Of a stretch of DNA of 64,000 bases, positions 45,680-52,508 are shown piece after piece. Both the position numbers and the translations under genes were made by a program. Each line of letters starts with the position of its first letter. The stretch's first letter is position 1. Below the pieces are notes generated by a model that was not told where the DNA came from, did no database searches, and was given only the letters and a program-made list of their open reading frames with translations. The stretch comes from Solwaraspora sp. WMMD1047. Lineage in GTDB: Bacteria; Actinomycetota; Actinomycetes; Mycobacteriales; Micromonosporaceae. The stretch lies in the NCBI RefSeq assembly GCF_029626155.1, contig NZ_JARUBL010000001.1, forward strand, positions 372,001 through 436,000. The letters run 5' to 3'.

Positions 45680-46198
45680 ATGACCGACCCGTCACCCCGG
45701 GCTCCGAAGCCTGCCCCCGACCGGCCGCGGATGGGGCCGACCCGGCCGGCCACCCTGGTGGTCGCGGGGCTCGCCGCCGCGGCGGTGGCCTGGCTGCTGA
45801 TCAGCGGGTTCTACGGCAGCTTCCCCACCCTCCCATGGTTACCTACCGTGACTATTGCGGCGCTCGCGGTGCTGGAGGCGTACGCGGCGATCAACACCCG
45901 TGGCCGGGTGGAGCGTAAGCCTGGCCGGGACCCGGTCGATCCGCTCGCCGTCGCCCGGTTCGTCGTGCTGGCCAAGGCGTCCTCGCTGGCCGGCGCCATA
46001 TTCGCCGGCTTCTACGCCGGCCTCGCCGGTTGGCTTGTCATCGAACAGACCCGGGCGGCCAACCAGGATCTGCCGGCCGCCGTGGCCGGCCTGGTGGCGG
46101 CCTTGACGCTGGTGGTGGCGGCGCTCTGGCTGGAGCGGGCCTGCCGGGTGCCGGAGCGCCCCGACGACGAGCGGGACCCGGGCGAGCCACAGCCGTAG
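45680..46198 (+). CDS. DUF3180 membrane protein
   Basis: 172 residues with a short Pro-rich N-terminus and about four membrane helices (VVAGLAAAAVAWLLISGF, VTIAALAVLEAYAAI, SLAGAIFAGFYAGLAGWLVI and a last one near 145). The last helix pair with QTRAANQD between them matches the DUF3180 family, found beside folK in actinobacteria. Function unknown. The ATG overlaps the stop of a 14-codon frame beginning at 45639, which may couple its translation to folK. Confidence 0.85.
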   Translation: MTDPSPRAPKPAPDRPRMGPTRPATLVVAGLAAAAVAWLLISGFYGSFPTLPWLPTVTIAALAVLEAYAAINTRGRVERKPGRDPVDPLAVARFVVLAKASSLAGAIFAGFYAGLAGWLVIEQTRAANQDLPAAVAGLVAALTLVVAALWLERACRVPERPDDERDPGEPQP

Positions 46199-46394
46199 CC
46201 GACCCGCCGGGATCGCGCGGATCATGGTCGCGCGGATACGGGGGGTGACTACCGAGCCCTGTCGCGGGTACGGTGCGTCCGACCGGTCGAATCCATAAGC
46301 TTCGCCGACCGGACCGGGTGATCCGCCGGTCCGGATGCCGGAGACCGTCGCGGGGCTGGGGTGGTCGGCTGGACGACCACAGGAGGCGCGCAAC

Positions 46395-47759
46395 ATGTCG
46401 TACGACGACTCGATCTATCGGCGCCGCGATTCCGGCGGCGCGGACCCGACCGGCACGGGTTCGTACGCCGACGCCAGGTTCGACGACGACAGCGGCTACC
46501 CCGAGGACTCCGGGGTCCGGTCCCCCGGATACCAGGCGGGGCGCTTCGTGACCAGCGACTACCCGGATCCGGACCCGGAGCCGGAGCGCGAGCGCCGGAA
46601 CACGGCACGGCACCGCAGCGTCTCGCCGGCGGTCCTCGACGACGTCTTCGACGACCCGACCCACGGCGAGCCCGGCCGGGACCGGCTCGCGGTGCACGCC
46701 GTGATCGAGATCCTGCTGCTCGCCGTCGCGGCCGGCCTGGCCTACCTGCTCTACCGGGAGAATCCGGACGCGGTCCGGGCGGCGCAGCTGGACGGCCTGT
46801 TGGTCTCGGCCACCGCCCTCGGTCTGCTCGTGCTGGGGGCCGGGATGACGCTGCGGACCGGAGCGCCGAATCTGGCGCTCGGCCCGGTCGCGATCGCGGC
46901 GGCCCTGCACTTCGCCGAGAACGGCGATCAGGGAGTGGTCACCTCGATGCTGCCCGCCATGGTCGCGGCGACCGGGGCCGGGCTCGTCCTGGCGCTGCTG
47001 GTGGTGGTGTTCCACGTACCCGGTTGGGCGGCCAGCCTGGCCGCGGGCCTCGGGACCGTGGTCTTCATCCAGTTGCGGACCGCGCCGGTCGACGTGCAGG
47101 GCGGGTACGACCCGACGGTGCACGCCCTCTACCTGTTCGGTGGGTTCGCCGCGCTGGCGGCCCTCGGCGGAATGTTCGGATCGATCAAGACGGTCCGTCG
47201 GACGGTCGGTCGGTTCCGGCCGACCGGCGACCCGGCGCACCGGCGGGGCGGGGCCGCGGCGACCATCACCGCCGCGGCGATCGTCGCCTCGATGCTGTTC
47301 GCCATGGCCGCCGGGGTGCTGCTGGCCGCCGGTGGCAGCGACAGCGTGGCGCCGTCGACCGGGTTCGAGTGGTCCGGACTGGCGATCGGCGCCGCGCTGC
47401 TGGGCGGGACGAGCGCCTTCGGTCGGCGCGGCGGCGTCTTCGGCACCCTGTTGGCGGTGGTGGCGCTGACCCTCTTCCTGCGCCTGGACGACGAGCGGGG
47501 CCTGGACATCGCGCTGGCCGCGGTGGCGGCCGTGACCCTGGCCGCCGGGCTGGTGGTGACCCGGCTGGTCGAGGCGTACGGCCGGCCCAGGTCGGCGATC
47601 GAGGTGGGGCAGGAGTGGGAGGACGAGCCGGAGCCGCCGGCCACCCCGACCTGGAGCCACGCGGGTCCCGAACGGACCGACACGTGGTCGACGTTGCCGG
47701 GTCAGGTCCCGGAGAGCCGGGTCGACCCGTGGACCACCGACCGGTGGACCGACCGCTGA
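46395..47759 (+). CDS. Polytopic protein resembling BPD_transp_2-type ABC permease
   Basis: 454 residues. A hydrophilic, Asp/Arg/Tyr-rich N-terminus (about 1-95) precedes roughly nine membrane helices (about 100-400) and a Pro/Trp-rich tail. The membrane part, with ALGLLVLGAGMTLRTGAPNLALGPVAIAAA, resembles the permease family of ribose/nucleoside-type ABC transporters. No ATPase or binding protein accompanies it, and both ends are extended, so transport activity is uncertain. AGGAGG stands eight bases before the ATG at 46395. The longer frame upstream is spurious. Confidence 0.65.
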   Translation: MSYDDSIYRRRDSGGADPTGTGSYADARFDDDSGYPEDSGVRSPGYQAGRFVTSDYPDPDPEPERERRNTARHRSVSPAVLDDVFDDPTHGEPGRDRLAVHAVIEILLLAVAAGLAYLLYRENPDAVRAAQLDGLLVSATALGLLVLGAGMTLRTGAPNLALGPVAIAAALHFAENGDQGVVTSMLPAMVAATGAGLVLALLVVVFHVPGWAASLAAGLGTVVFIQLRTAPVDVQGGYDPTVHALYLFGGFAALAALGGMFGSIKTVRRTVGRFRPTGDPAHRRGGAAATITAAAIVASMLFAMAAGVLLAAGGSDSVAPSTGFEWSGLAIGAALLGGTSAFGRRGGVFGTLLAVVALTLFLRLDDERGLDIALAAVAAVTLAAGLVVTRLVEAYGRPRSAIEVGQEWEDEPEPPATPTWSHAGPERTDTWSTLPGQVPESRVDPWTTDRWTDR

Positions 47760-47806
47760 TCGGTCGGTCATCCGCCGGTCGCCGCGCCGCCGGCCGAACC
47801 CCCGGC

Positions 47807-47812
47807 TAGGCT
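47807..47812 (+). promoter_or_regulatory. -10 hexamer of leaderless 105-residue gene
   Basis: TAGGCT is followed by exactly six bases and the ATG at 47819. Confidence 0.5.
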
Positions 47813-47818
47813 CGCGGT

Positions 47819-48136
47819 ATGACCGATTCGCCAGCCAACGGCCACGGCACGCCGACCCTCGCCGAGCTCGACGCGCTCTCCACTGAGGAGCTGCGCAAGC
47901 GGGCCTTCGCGCTCGCCCGGGAACGGCTGGACGTGCGGTTCTTCTGGTCGGTGCTGCGGCACCTGCCGAACGCCGACGAGGCGGCGATGCTGGACGGTTC
48001 CCCCAACTCCGTCGGCCCGACCGTGGACGAGGCGGTCGCGCTCTGGCGGGAGTTCACCGGCCACGGTTACGAGGAGTCGGAGCCGTTGCTGCGGGCGGCG
48101 TTCATCGACTACCTGACCAGGCATTCATCGGAGTAA
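47819..48136 (+). CDS. Small conserved-looking hypothetical protein
   Basis: 105 residues, soluble, mostly helical and acidic. A pattern of LAELDALSTEELRKRAFALARER, DVRFFWSVLRHLP and a C-terminal YLTRH is seen; the family is not identified by name. It probably is a cytoplasmic all-alpha protein. The leaderless -10 fixes the start. Two inverted repeats follow the stop. Confidence 0.7.
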   Translation: MTDSPANGHGTPTLAELDALSTEELRKRAFALARERLDVRFFWSVLRHLPNADEAAMLDGSPNSVGPTVDEAVALWREFTGHGYEESEPLLRAAFIDYLTRHSSE

Positions 48137-48142
48137 CCACCG

Positions 48143-48158
48143 CGAAAGGGGCCTTTCG
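48143..48158. terminator. Inverted repeat downstream of the 105-residue gene
   Basis: CGAAAGG-GG-CCTTTCG, a perfect 7-bp inverted repeat with a 2-base centre, begins seven bases after the stop. It could be a weak terminator or a protein-binding site. Confidence 0.35.
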
Positions 48159-48163
48159 ACCGG

Positions 48164-48181
48164 TCAGGTTTGCGAACCTGA
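48164..48181. promoter_or_regulatory. Inverted repeat upstream of the 163-residue gene
   Basis: TCAGGTT-TGCG-AACCTGA, a 7-bp perfect inverted repeat with a 4-base loop, lies 24 bases before the ATG at 48205. It could be an operator or part of a leader hairpin. Confidence 0.35.
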
Positions 48182-48204
48182 ATGCGTTGGGAAATAGCGG
48201 ATCC

Positions 48205-48696
48205 ATGGCTCTCACCAACCGCTACAAGACCGCAACGGGTGCGGGCACGTTCGCCGCGCTGATACTGGTCCTGGTCTTCGGCAGCCCGTGGTACGCGGAC
48301 TGGGCCCGGGACAACACCAACGAGAACACCGCCGGTGGCTGGTTCCTCCAGTTGCTGGCCTGGCCGGCCTGGCGGTTCGACACCGACGACTCCATCCAGG
48401 ATCTGATCGCCGCCGACCTCAAGGCCATCCTGGTCGTGGCGCTCACCGCGCTCTTCCTCTACCTACTGCCCGGCTCGCAGTTGGCCCGGGCCCGCGGCAC
48501 GCTCAGCCAGTTCTTCGCCGGTTGGGCCGCGTTCATCTTCGCCGGTGCCTTCGCCGCCCTGTTCACCGCCCTGATCCAGGCCAACCCGTCGCTGCTCGGC
48601 GCCTTCCGGGCGGCCGGCAGCGGCACCAGCTACGGATTCTTCGTCGGCTGGATCATCGGCATCGCCGCCCTCGGTGGCTGGCGGGGCCGCCGGTAG
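48205..48696 (+). CDS. Four-helix membrane protein, hypothetical
   Basis: 163 residues. Hydrophobic segments at about 9-28, 74-95, 104-128 and 140-157 indicate four membrane helices; a tryptophan-rich external loop follows the first. No family recognised. The ATG at 48205 is the first good start; an upstream TTG at 48187 is unlikely. It ends 30 bases before a strong hairpin shared with the convergent ABC ATPase gene. Confidence 0.65.
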   Translation: MALTNRYKTATGAGTFAALILVLVFGSPWYADWARDNTNENTAGGWFLQLLAWPAWRFDTDDSIQDLIAADLKAILVVALTALFLYLLPGSQLARARGTLSQFFAGWAAFIFAGAFAALFTALIQANPSLLGAFRAAGSGTSYGFFVGWIIGIAALGGWRGRR

Positions 48697-48726
48697 ACCA
48701 TCCCCCCGATACCGCACCCCCGAGAA

Positions 48727-48764
48727 GGCGCGGCCGGGCCCTCCCCCCGGGGCCCGGCCGCGCC
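48727..48764. terminator. Perfect 15-bp bidirectional terminator hairpin
   Basis: GGCGCGGCCGGGCCC (48727-48741) pairs with GGGCCCGGCCGCGCC (48750-48764) around an 8-base loop. It lies between convergent genes, with no U-tract. Confidence 0.75.
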
Positions 48765-48786
48765 GGCGGGTGCGGCCCCGGTGGGG

Positions 48787-49806
48787 TCACTCGACGGGGT
48801 CGGCCGGGTAGTCGATGCTGAGGATCCGGTGCCGGCTCAACAAGCCCGCCGGTCGATCACCGTCGACCACCCGTGCCTCGTCGGCGTTCGCGGTGAGCAG
48901 GACGGCGAGCGCGTCGTAGAGCGACGCGCCGATCGGCACCGTCGGTCGGCCGCCGGCCACCTCGGCCGGCATCGGGTCGAGCAGTTCCGCGGTGATCGGG
49001 GTGACGGCGAGCCGGCGGATCGCCCGGTCCGCGCCGACGAACTCGCGGACGAACGGGGAGGCCGGCTCGCCCAGCAGGGTGGCCGGGCTGGCGTACTGCT
49101 CCAGCTTGCCGCCCTCGGAGAGGACGGCGATCCGGTCGCCGAGCCGGACGGCCTCGTCCAGGTCGTGGGTGACCAGCACGATGGTCTTGCGTACCTCGGC
49201 CTGCAGGCGCAGGAACTCCTCCTGCAGCCGGGCCCGGACGATCGGGTCGACGGCGGAGAACGGCTCGTCCATCAGCAGCAGTACCGGGTCGGCGGCCAGC
49301 GCCCGGGCCACCCCCACCCGCTGCCGCTGGCCGCCGGAGAGTTCACTCGGGTACCGCCCGCCGAACCGCGCCGGGTCGAGGCCGACCACCTCCAGCAACT
49401 CGTCCGCCCGCTCGGCGATCCGCGCCCGGGACCAGCCGAGCAGGCGGGGGACCGTGCCGACGTTGGCCCGGACGGTCTGGTGCGGAAAGAGCCCGACGTT
49501 CTGGATGACGTATCCGATGCGGCGGCGCAGCCGGACCGGATCGGCCTCGGTGACGTCCTCGTCACCGAGCAGGATCCGGCCGCCGGTCGGCTCGATGAGC
49601 CTGTTGATCATGCGAAGGACCGTCGACTTGCCGCAGCCGGACGGGCCGATCAGCACCATCAGTTCACCGGCCTTGACCTCCAGACTGAGGCCACTGACGG
49701 CGACGGTGCCGTCGGGGAACCGCTTGCGGATGCCGTCCAGGGTGATCGAGGCGGCACTCGCCGGCTGCGAGCCGGCGGCGGGAGTGGCCTTCGGGGTAGC
49801 GTCCAC
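48787..49806 (-). CDS. Glycine betaine/choline-type ABC transporter ATPase (OpuCA/ProV-like)
   Basis: 339 residues. Walker A IGPSGCGKST, the Q-loop YVIQNVGLFPHQTV, signature LSGGQRQRVG, Walker B LLLMDEPFSAVD and the H-loop VLVTHDLDEA are intact; VGLFPHQTVRANV is typical of osmoprotectant importers. A C-terminal part (about 260-339) resembles one CBS-like regulatory segment. The GTG at 49806 has GGAAGGA upstream, which lies inside the divergent permease gene. It energises the two permeases and binding protein encoded on the opposite strand. Confidence 0.9.
   Translation of the reverse strand: MDATPKATPAAGSQPASAASITLDGIRKRFPDGTVAVSGLSLEVKAGELMVLIGPSGCGKSTVLRMINRLIEPTGGRILLGDEDVTEADPVRLRRRIGYVIQNVGLFPHQTVRANVGTVPRLLGWSRARIAERADELLEVVGLDPARFGGRYPSELSGGQRQRVGVARALAADPVLLLMDEPFSAVDPIVRARLQEEFLRLQAEVRKTIVLVTHDLDEAVRLGDRIAVLSEGGKLEQYASPATLLGEPASPFVREFVGADRAIRRLAVTPITAELLDPMPAEVAGGRPTVPIGASLYDALAVLLTANADEARVVDGDRPAGLLSRHRILSIDYPADPVE
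49797..49802 (+). promoter_or_regulatory. -10 hexamer of leaderless permease transcript, inside ATPase gene
   Basis: TAGCGT precedes the permease ATG (49809) by exactly six bases and lies within codons 2-4 of the divergent ATPase gene. Confidence 0.5.
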
Positions 49807-49808
49807 AC

Positions 49809-50498
49809 ATGTCCTTCCGCGAGATCTACCGGGAAGACCCGGGCAATCCGTGGTTCTCCTGGCAGTACGTGCGGGACAACTCCGAGACCATCCTGACCGC
49901 GCTGCGGGAACACACCTCACTCACCGTACGGGCCGTGGTGCTCGCCGCGTTGGTGGCCATCCCGCTGGCCGTACTGGCGTACTGGTTCCGGTCCCTCACC
50001 GGGCCGATTCTCGCATTCTCCGGGGTGCTGTACACGATTCCGTCGCTGGCGCTCTTCGCCTTCGTGGCGCCTTACCTGGGCACCGGCACCCGGACGGTGC
50101 TGCTGGGTCTGGTCCTCTACGCGCTGCTGCTGATCATCAGGAACGCGCTGGCCGGCCTGAACCAGGTGCCGCCGGAGGTCCGGGAGGCCGCGGCGGGCAT
50201 GGGGTACGGCCGGTTCGCCCGCCTGATCCGGATCGACCTGCCGCTGGCCCTGCCGGGCATCCTCACCGGTCTGCGGCTGGCCACGGTCTCCACGGTGGCG
50301 TTGACCACGGTCGGGGTGCTGGTCGGCCACGGCGGTCTCGGTCAGCTCATCATCGGCGGATTCCGCAACAACCTGTACCGGGCGGAGATCGTCACCGGCA
50401 CCATCCTCTGCGTCGGGCTGGCGCTGGTGCTGGATCTGTTGCTGGCCGGGGTCGGCCGGCTGCTCACCCCCTGGGCCAACCGCCGGAGCGCGTCGTGA
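49809..50498 (+). CDS. Glycine betaine/choline-type ABC permease 1
   Basis: 229 residues with about six membrane helices and the EAA-type motif EVREAAAGMGYGRFARLIRIDLPLALPGI that contacts the ATPase. It resembles OpuCB/OpuCD permeases. The leaderless -10 fixes the ATG, which stands two bases from the start codon of the divergent ATPase gene. Its stop overlaps the start of permease 2 (GTGA). Confidence 0.9.
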   Translation: MSFREIYREDPGNPWFSWQYVRDNSETILTALREHTSLTVRAVVLAALVAIPLAVLAYWFRSLTGPILAFSGVLYTIPSLALFAFVAPYLGTGTRTVLLGLVLYALLLIIRNALAGLNQVPPEVREAAAGMGYGRFARLIRIDLPLALPGILTGLRLATVSTVALTTVGVLVGHGGLGQLIIGGFRNNLYRAEIVTGTILCVGLALVLDLLLAGVGRLLTPWANRRSAS

Positions 50499-51217
50499 AC
50501 CCGGTAGAGCAGGCGATCGTCTGGCTCAACGATCCGCTGAACTGGACCAACCCGGGTGGGGTGCTGGACCGGTTGGGCGAGCACCTGATCATCTCGTCGG
50601 CCGCGGTCGCGCTCGGCTGCCTGGTGGCCTGGCCGATCGGGCTCTGGCTCGGGCACACCGGGCGCGGTGGCGGCGTGGTGGTGCTGATCTCCAACGTGAC
50701 GCTGGCCATCCCCACCCTGGCCCTGCTCACCATCCTGCCGCTGACCTTCCTCGGGCTGGGCCGGCCGCCGGTGATCATCGCGTTGGCGATCTTCGCGATC
50801 CCGCCGCTGCTCGCCAACGCCTACACCGGGGTGCGGGAGGCCGACCCGCAGGCCCGCGACGCGGCGCGGGGGATGGGGCTCTCCGGTGGGCAGCTGCTGC
50901 GGCAGGTCGAGCTGCCGTTGGCCATCCCGTACCTCGCCGCCGGTTTCCGGACCGCCGCCGTTCAGGTGGTTGCCACCACCGCGCTCGCCTCGTTCGTCAA
51001 CGGCGGTGGTCTCGGCCAGATCATCAGCGCCGGTTTCGGGCTCGACATCGCCACCGGGGCCGGGCAAATCCTGGCCGGTGGACTGCTCGTCGCCCTGCTC
51101 GCGTTGCTGGTCGAGGTGATTCTCGCCACGGTCGAGCGGGCGGTGACCCCGCGGCCGCTGCGCCGCGTGCGGTCGCGCGCCCGCCGCCGCGCCGCGGACG
51201 CGGTATCCGGCACCTGA
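50495..51217 (+). CDS. Glycine betaine/choline-type ABC permease 2
   Basis: 240 residues, paralogue of the preceding permease. It has about six membrane helices and the EAA motif DAARGMGLSGGQLLRQVELPLAIPY. The GTG start overlaps the permease 1 stop, so both are made together and probably form a heterodimeric channel. The C-terminus is Arg-rich. Confidence 0.9.
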   Translation: MNPVEQAIVWLNDPLNWTNPGGVLDRLGEHLIISSAAVALGCLVAWPIGLWLGHTGRGGGVVVLISNVTLAIPTLALLTILPLTFLGLGRPPVIIALAIFAIPPLLANAYTGVREADPQARDAARGMGLSGGQLLRQVELPLAIPYLAAGFRTAAVQVVATTALASFVNGGGLGQIISAGFGLDIATGAGQILAGGLLVALLALLVEVILATVERAVTPRPLRRVRSRARRRAADAVSGT

Positions 51218-51263
51218 GCGCCCGGGGATCGGGCCGAACCCAGGGACCGCGTGACGATCTGGT

Positions 51264-51286
51264 GACAACATCAGGCCCAGGTTGTC
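51264..51286. promoter_or_regulatory. Inverted repeat upstream of binding-protein gene
   Basis: GACAAC (51264-51269) and GTTGTC (51281-51286) form an inverted repeat with an 11-base spacer in the 181-base gap before the binding-protein gene. It may be an operator. Confidence 0.35.
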
Positions 51287-51398
51287 GGTCCGAGCCGGAG
51301 GATGTTGGGTGGAAGTCGCGGGCGTTCATCAGACAGATCGCCCGTCGGACACGCGGCCGGCCCGTGGGGGTCGCGCCGGGACACGGAAGGCGGGCGTC

Positions 51399-52403
51399 AT
51401 GCGCGCACGTACACGTCTGGCACTTGGCGCGGTCGGGGCCGTCGCGGCGGCGGGGATCCTCGCCGGCTGCGGGGACGCCGGCTCGTCGGGCACCGAAGCC
51501 CCGGCGGCCGGCGCGTCCGGCCCGGGCTGCGCCCCGGTGGCCGGCAGCGAGCTGATCGTGCTCGAGGACGACAAGGCCCTGCAGAACACCGACAACATCA
51601 TCCCGGCGATCAACGCGAAGGCCGCGAACCCCGAGATGATCGCGGCCCTGAACAAGGTCTCGGCCGCGCTGGACACCAGCAAGCTGATCGCGCTGAACCG
51701 GGCGGTCGACATCGAGCGGAAGACGCCGCGGGTGGTGGCCGAGGAGTTCGCCACGGCGAACAACCTCACCGCCGGCATTCCGGCCAGTCAGAGCGGGTCG
51801 CTGGTCGTCGGGGTGGCCAACTTCAGCGAGAGCCAGACCCTCGGCGAGCTGTACCGGATCGTGCTGACCGCGGCCGGCTACGAGGTCCGCGTCCAGCAGA
51901 TCGGCAACCGGGAGCTCTACGAGCCCGCGTTGGAGAAGGGCGAGATCCAGGTGGTGCCGGAGTACGCCGCCACCCTGGCCGAGTTCCTCAACGGCAAGGT
52001 CAACGGTGCCAACCCGCCGGAGATCTCCTCGCCGGACCTGGCCAAGACCACGGAGGGCCTGCGGACGGTCGGTGAGCAGTCGGGGCTGGCCTTCGGTGAG
52101 CCGTCACCGGCGCAGAACCAGAACGCCTTCGCGGTCACCCGCGACTTCGCCGACAAGTACGGCGTGCGCACCCTGTCGGAGCTGGCGGAGAAGTGCTCCG
52201 GACAGGCGACCGTACTCGGTGGCCCGCCGGAGTGCCCGCAGCGTCCGAAGTGCCAGGTCGGCCTGGCCGACGTGTACGGCTTCCAGGCCGGCTCGTTCAG
52301 CTCGCTCGATCCGGGTGGACCGCTGACCAAGGGCGCGCTGAACCAGGGTGAGATCAGCGTCGGTCTGGTCTTCTCGTCAGACGGCGCGATCGCCACCAGT
52401 TGA
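51399..52403 (+). CDS. Glycine betaine/choline-binding lipoprotein (OpuAC family)
   Basis: 334 residues. The signal peptide ends in lipobox ILAGC, anchoring the protein outside the membrane. The binding domain (about 45-334) carries the OpuAC features VVGVANFSESQTLGELY and VQQIGNRELYEPALEKGEIQVVPEY. It delivers osmoprotectants to the two permeases upstream. GGAAGG precedes the ATG at 51399. Together with the ATPase and permeases it completes the importer. A 14-bp hairpin ends the unit. Confidence 0.92.
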   Translation: MRARTRLALGAVGAVAAAGILAGCGDAGSSGTEAPAAGASGPGCAPVAGSELIVLEDDKALQNTDNIIPAINAKAANPEMIAALNKVSAALDTSKLIALNRAVDIERKTPRVVAEEFATANNLTAGIPASQSGSLVVGVANFSESQTLGELYRIVLTAAGYEVRVQQIGNRELYEPALEKGEIQVVPEYAATLAEFLNGKVNGANPPEISSPDLAKTTEGLRTVGEQSGLAFGEPSPAQNQNAFAVTRDFADKYGVRTLSELAEKCSGQATVLGGPPECPQRPKCQVGLADVYGFQAGSFSSLDPGGPLTKGALNQGEISVGLVFSSDGAIATS

Positions 52404-52423
52404 GCCGTCCACCGGGCCCGTCC

Positions 52424-52455
52424 GGGGCCGGCGTCGCATCTGCGGCGCCGGCCCC
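52424..52455. terminator. Terminator hairpin after the binding-protein gene
   Basis: GGGGCCGGCGTCGC (52424-52437) and GCGGCGCCGGCCCC (52442-52455) form a 14-bp stem (one U-G wobble) around a 4-base loop, 20 bases after the stop. Confidence 0.7.
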
Positions 52456-52508
52456 GCGCCGTCCGCCGCCGTTTCGCGGTACGGCGACAGTGGGTAGGCT
52501 GCACAGCC

